Source of the DNA: Caldifarciminota bacterium
Lineage (GTDB): Bacteria > Hydrothermota > Tepidihabitantia > B3-TA06
Reading direction: 5' to 3'
Length of the DNA stretch: 12,313 bases
NCBI GenBank assembly: GCA_014729665.1
Contig: WJJO01000076.1
Location: 1-12,313, forward strand
Each line of letters begins with the position of its first letter. The stretch's first letter is position 1. The notes beneath the pieces were generated by a model. It was not told where the DNA came from and made no database searches. It saw only the letters and a program-made list of their open reading frames with translations. A program made the position numbers and the translations under genes. Below are positions 11,488 through 12,313 of the stretch, one piece after another.

Positions 11488-12313
11488 TTCTTCCTCCTGG
11501 TGGCGAAGAAGCCAATGTTACCGATTATAACGAATACGATGATGACGATTAGTGCGGCCGAAAGCGCGGGCATGGCCTGTGTCGCGCGCAGGAAGATTCT
11601 CTTTTCCGGGAAGTATTTATCCTTGACCAGGCGTTCATACTCTGCCGCGGCCTTGAGCCCTGCCAGCATCCCTATAAGCTGCCTGGAACCCAGGTATGGA
11701 TAAAGGTCGGCAACCGATACCGAGGTAACACCGGTGGCGAAGGGAACGTCGAACGGTGTCTGTGCATAAATAATCCAGGTTAGATAAAAACTGCTTGCGG
11801 TAAAATTCATGGCTAAACCAACATCGTTGTAGTTACGGATATCGTCCATCATTGGAAGCTGTTCCAGCGGGGTTCCGTAATAGTCGGTAGGGCTTACCTG
11901 ATCGATGAACTCGCCCATCCCCAGCAGTACCGCCGTAGGCGGCCACTTAAAACCGAGGAAAACGTAGTCCTCACCGTACTCCTTTCCGTGTTCCCTTCCC
12001 AGTCTTAAAAGTACCTCTTCTGCAATACCCGGACCCTGGGGGAGGAAGGTCATAACGACCAGTGGGATATCCCTGGCAAATGCATGTCGGACCACCGCCT
12101 CAAACTGGGGCTTTAACTCGGGCTCGGCTTGGGGATCGAAATCCACCGATAGCAAAAGTGCCTTTCGCTTTGCTTCAGGATCGATTCCCTCGATGTGGTC
12201 GAACACGTTTTTGGTCCGGGGCATGGCCCGTACCTTGGAGGGAAGCTTAACCGTAAGGATGAGCGGTACGATAATGACGACTGCAAGAATGATATATATG
12301 ATTCGTCTATCGA
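11484..12313 (-). CDS. Membrane-anchored protein of unknown function, N-terminus cut by window edge
   Basis: The frame is open to the right edge, so the first in-frame ATG at 12224 is not the likely start. The 29 residues upstream of it, RRIIYIILAVVIIVPLIL and on, form a hydrophobic membrane helix, and the gene begins beyond 12313. The visible part is 275 residues. After the anchor, a soluble domain includes KRKALLLSVDFDPQAEPELK, IPLVVMTFLPQGPGI, EDYVFLGFKWPP, TDYYGTPLEQLPMM and ADLYPYLGSRQLIGMLAGL. Near the end is a second helix (ALSAALIVIIVFVIIGNIGFF) and a basic TRRKK tail. The alternating strands and helices suggest an alpha/beta fold. I recall similar proteins next to the six-helix partner in uncultured bacteria, but no function is known to me. 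Overlap with the next gene is 4 nt. Confidence 0.75.
   Translation of the reverse strand, partial: DRRIIYIILAVVIIVPLILTVKLPSKVRAMPRTKNVFDHIEGIDPEAKRKALLLSVDFDPQAEPELKPQFEAVVRHAFARDIPLVVMTFLPQGPGIAEEVLLRLGREHGKEYGEDYVFLGFKWPPTAVLLGMGEFIDQVSPTDYYGTPLEQLPMMDDIRNYNDVGLAMNFTASSFYLTWIIYAQTPFDVPFATGVTSVSVADLYPYLGSRQLIGMLAGLKAAAEYERLVKDKYFPEKRIFLRATQAMPALSAALIVIIVFVIIGNIGFFATRRKK

Overview
The window looks like a chromosomal segment of an uncultured bacterium from a deep candidate phylum, perhaps near the FCB/WOR-3/TA06 groups. This is a lineage impression drawn from a C25 peptidase with a FlgD-like C-terminal domain, a paired membrane-protein module I associate with candidate phyla, and divergent housekeeping proteins. 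No taxonomic marker settles it. Coding density is high, most stop/start junctions overlap by 4 nt, and several promoters match the sigma-70 consensus closely.

Left part (1-5075, all on the minus strand). In transcription order there is an NYN-domain protein (5075-4416), a secreted gingipain-type C25 peptidase (4116-1915), a 419-bp gap holding a strong promoter, a folded RNA and an intrinsic terminator, then two tandem paralogous class I methyltransferases (1495-695, and 520 running off the left edge). The NYN gene, the peptidase and the RNA/methyltransferase unit each have their own TTGAnn-N16-nATAnT type promoter. Three copies of an unusual 31-nt stem-loop sit at the 5' ends of the methyltransferase genes. 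All have CCCC/GGGG ends, an 11-nt palindromic side arm (GGGGACCCCGG) and a 23-nt self-complementary core whose sequence differs between copies. Two of the copies lie inside the reading frame of the downstream methyltransferase.

Middle part (5199-8718, plus strand). A compact operon encodes a YbbR-repeat membrane protein, TsaD (tRNA t6A synthesis) and a divergent RecJ-like DHH phosphoesterase. The genes are joined by ATGA overlaps. The promoter -10 hexamer ends 5 bp before the first ATG, so the mRNA is probably leaderless, and none of the three starts has a clear Shine-Dalgarno sequence. The minus-strand genes mostly have AAGGAG/AGGAGG sites.

Right part (8837-12313, minus strand). In transcription order there is a two-gene membrane module of unknown function (a doubly anchored protein cut by the right edge, then a six-helix protein), a GC-rich perfect hairpin, a phosphomannomutase/phosphoglucomutase, and elongation factor P. 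EF-P carries Arg rather than Lys at the tip of the loop that is modified in many bacteria.

The most novel items are the constant-flank, variable-core stem-loop family at the methyltransferase 5' ends and the promoter / three-way-junction / terminator RNA directly upstream of them. Next come the leaderless, SD-free YbbR-tsaD-DHH operon and the uncharacterised membrane gene pair.
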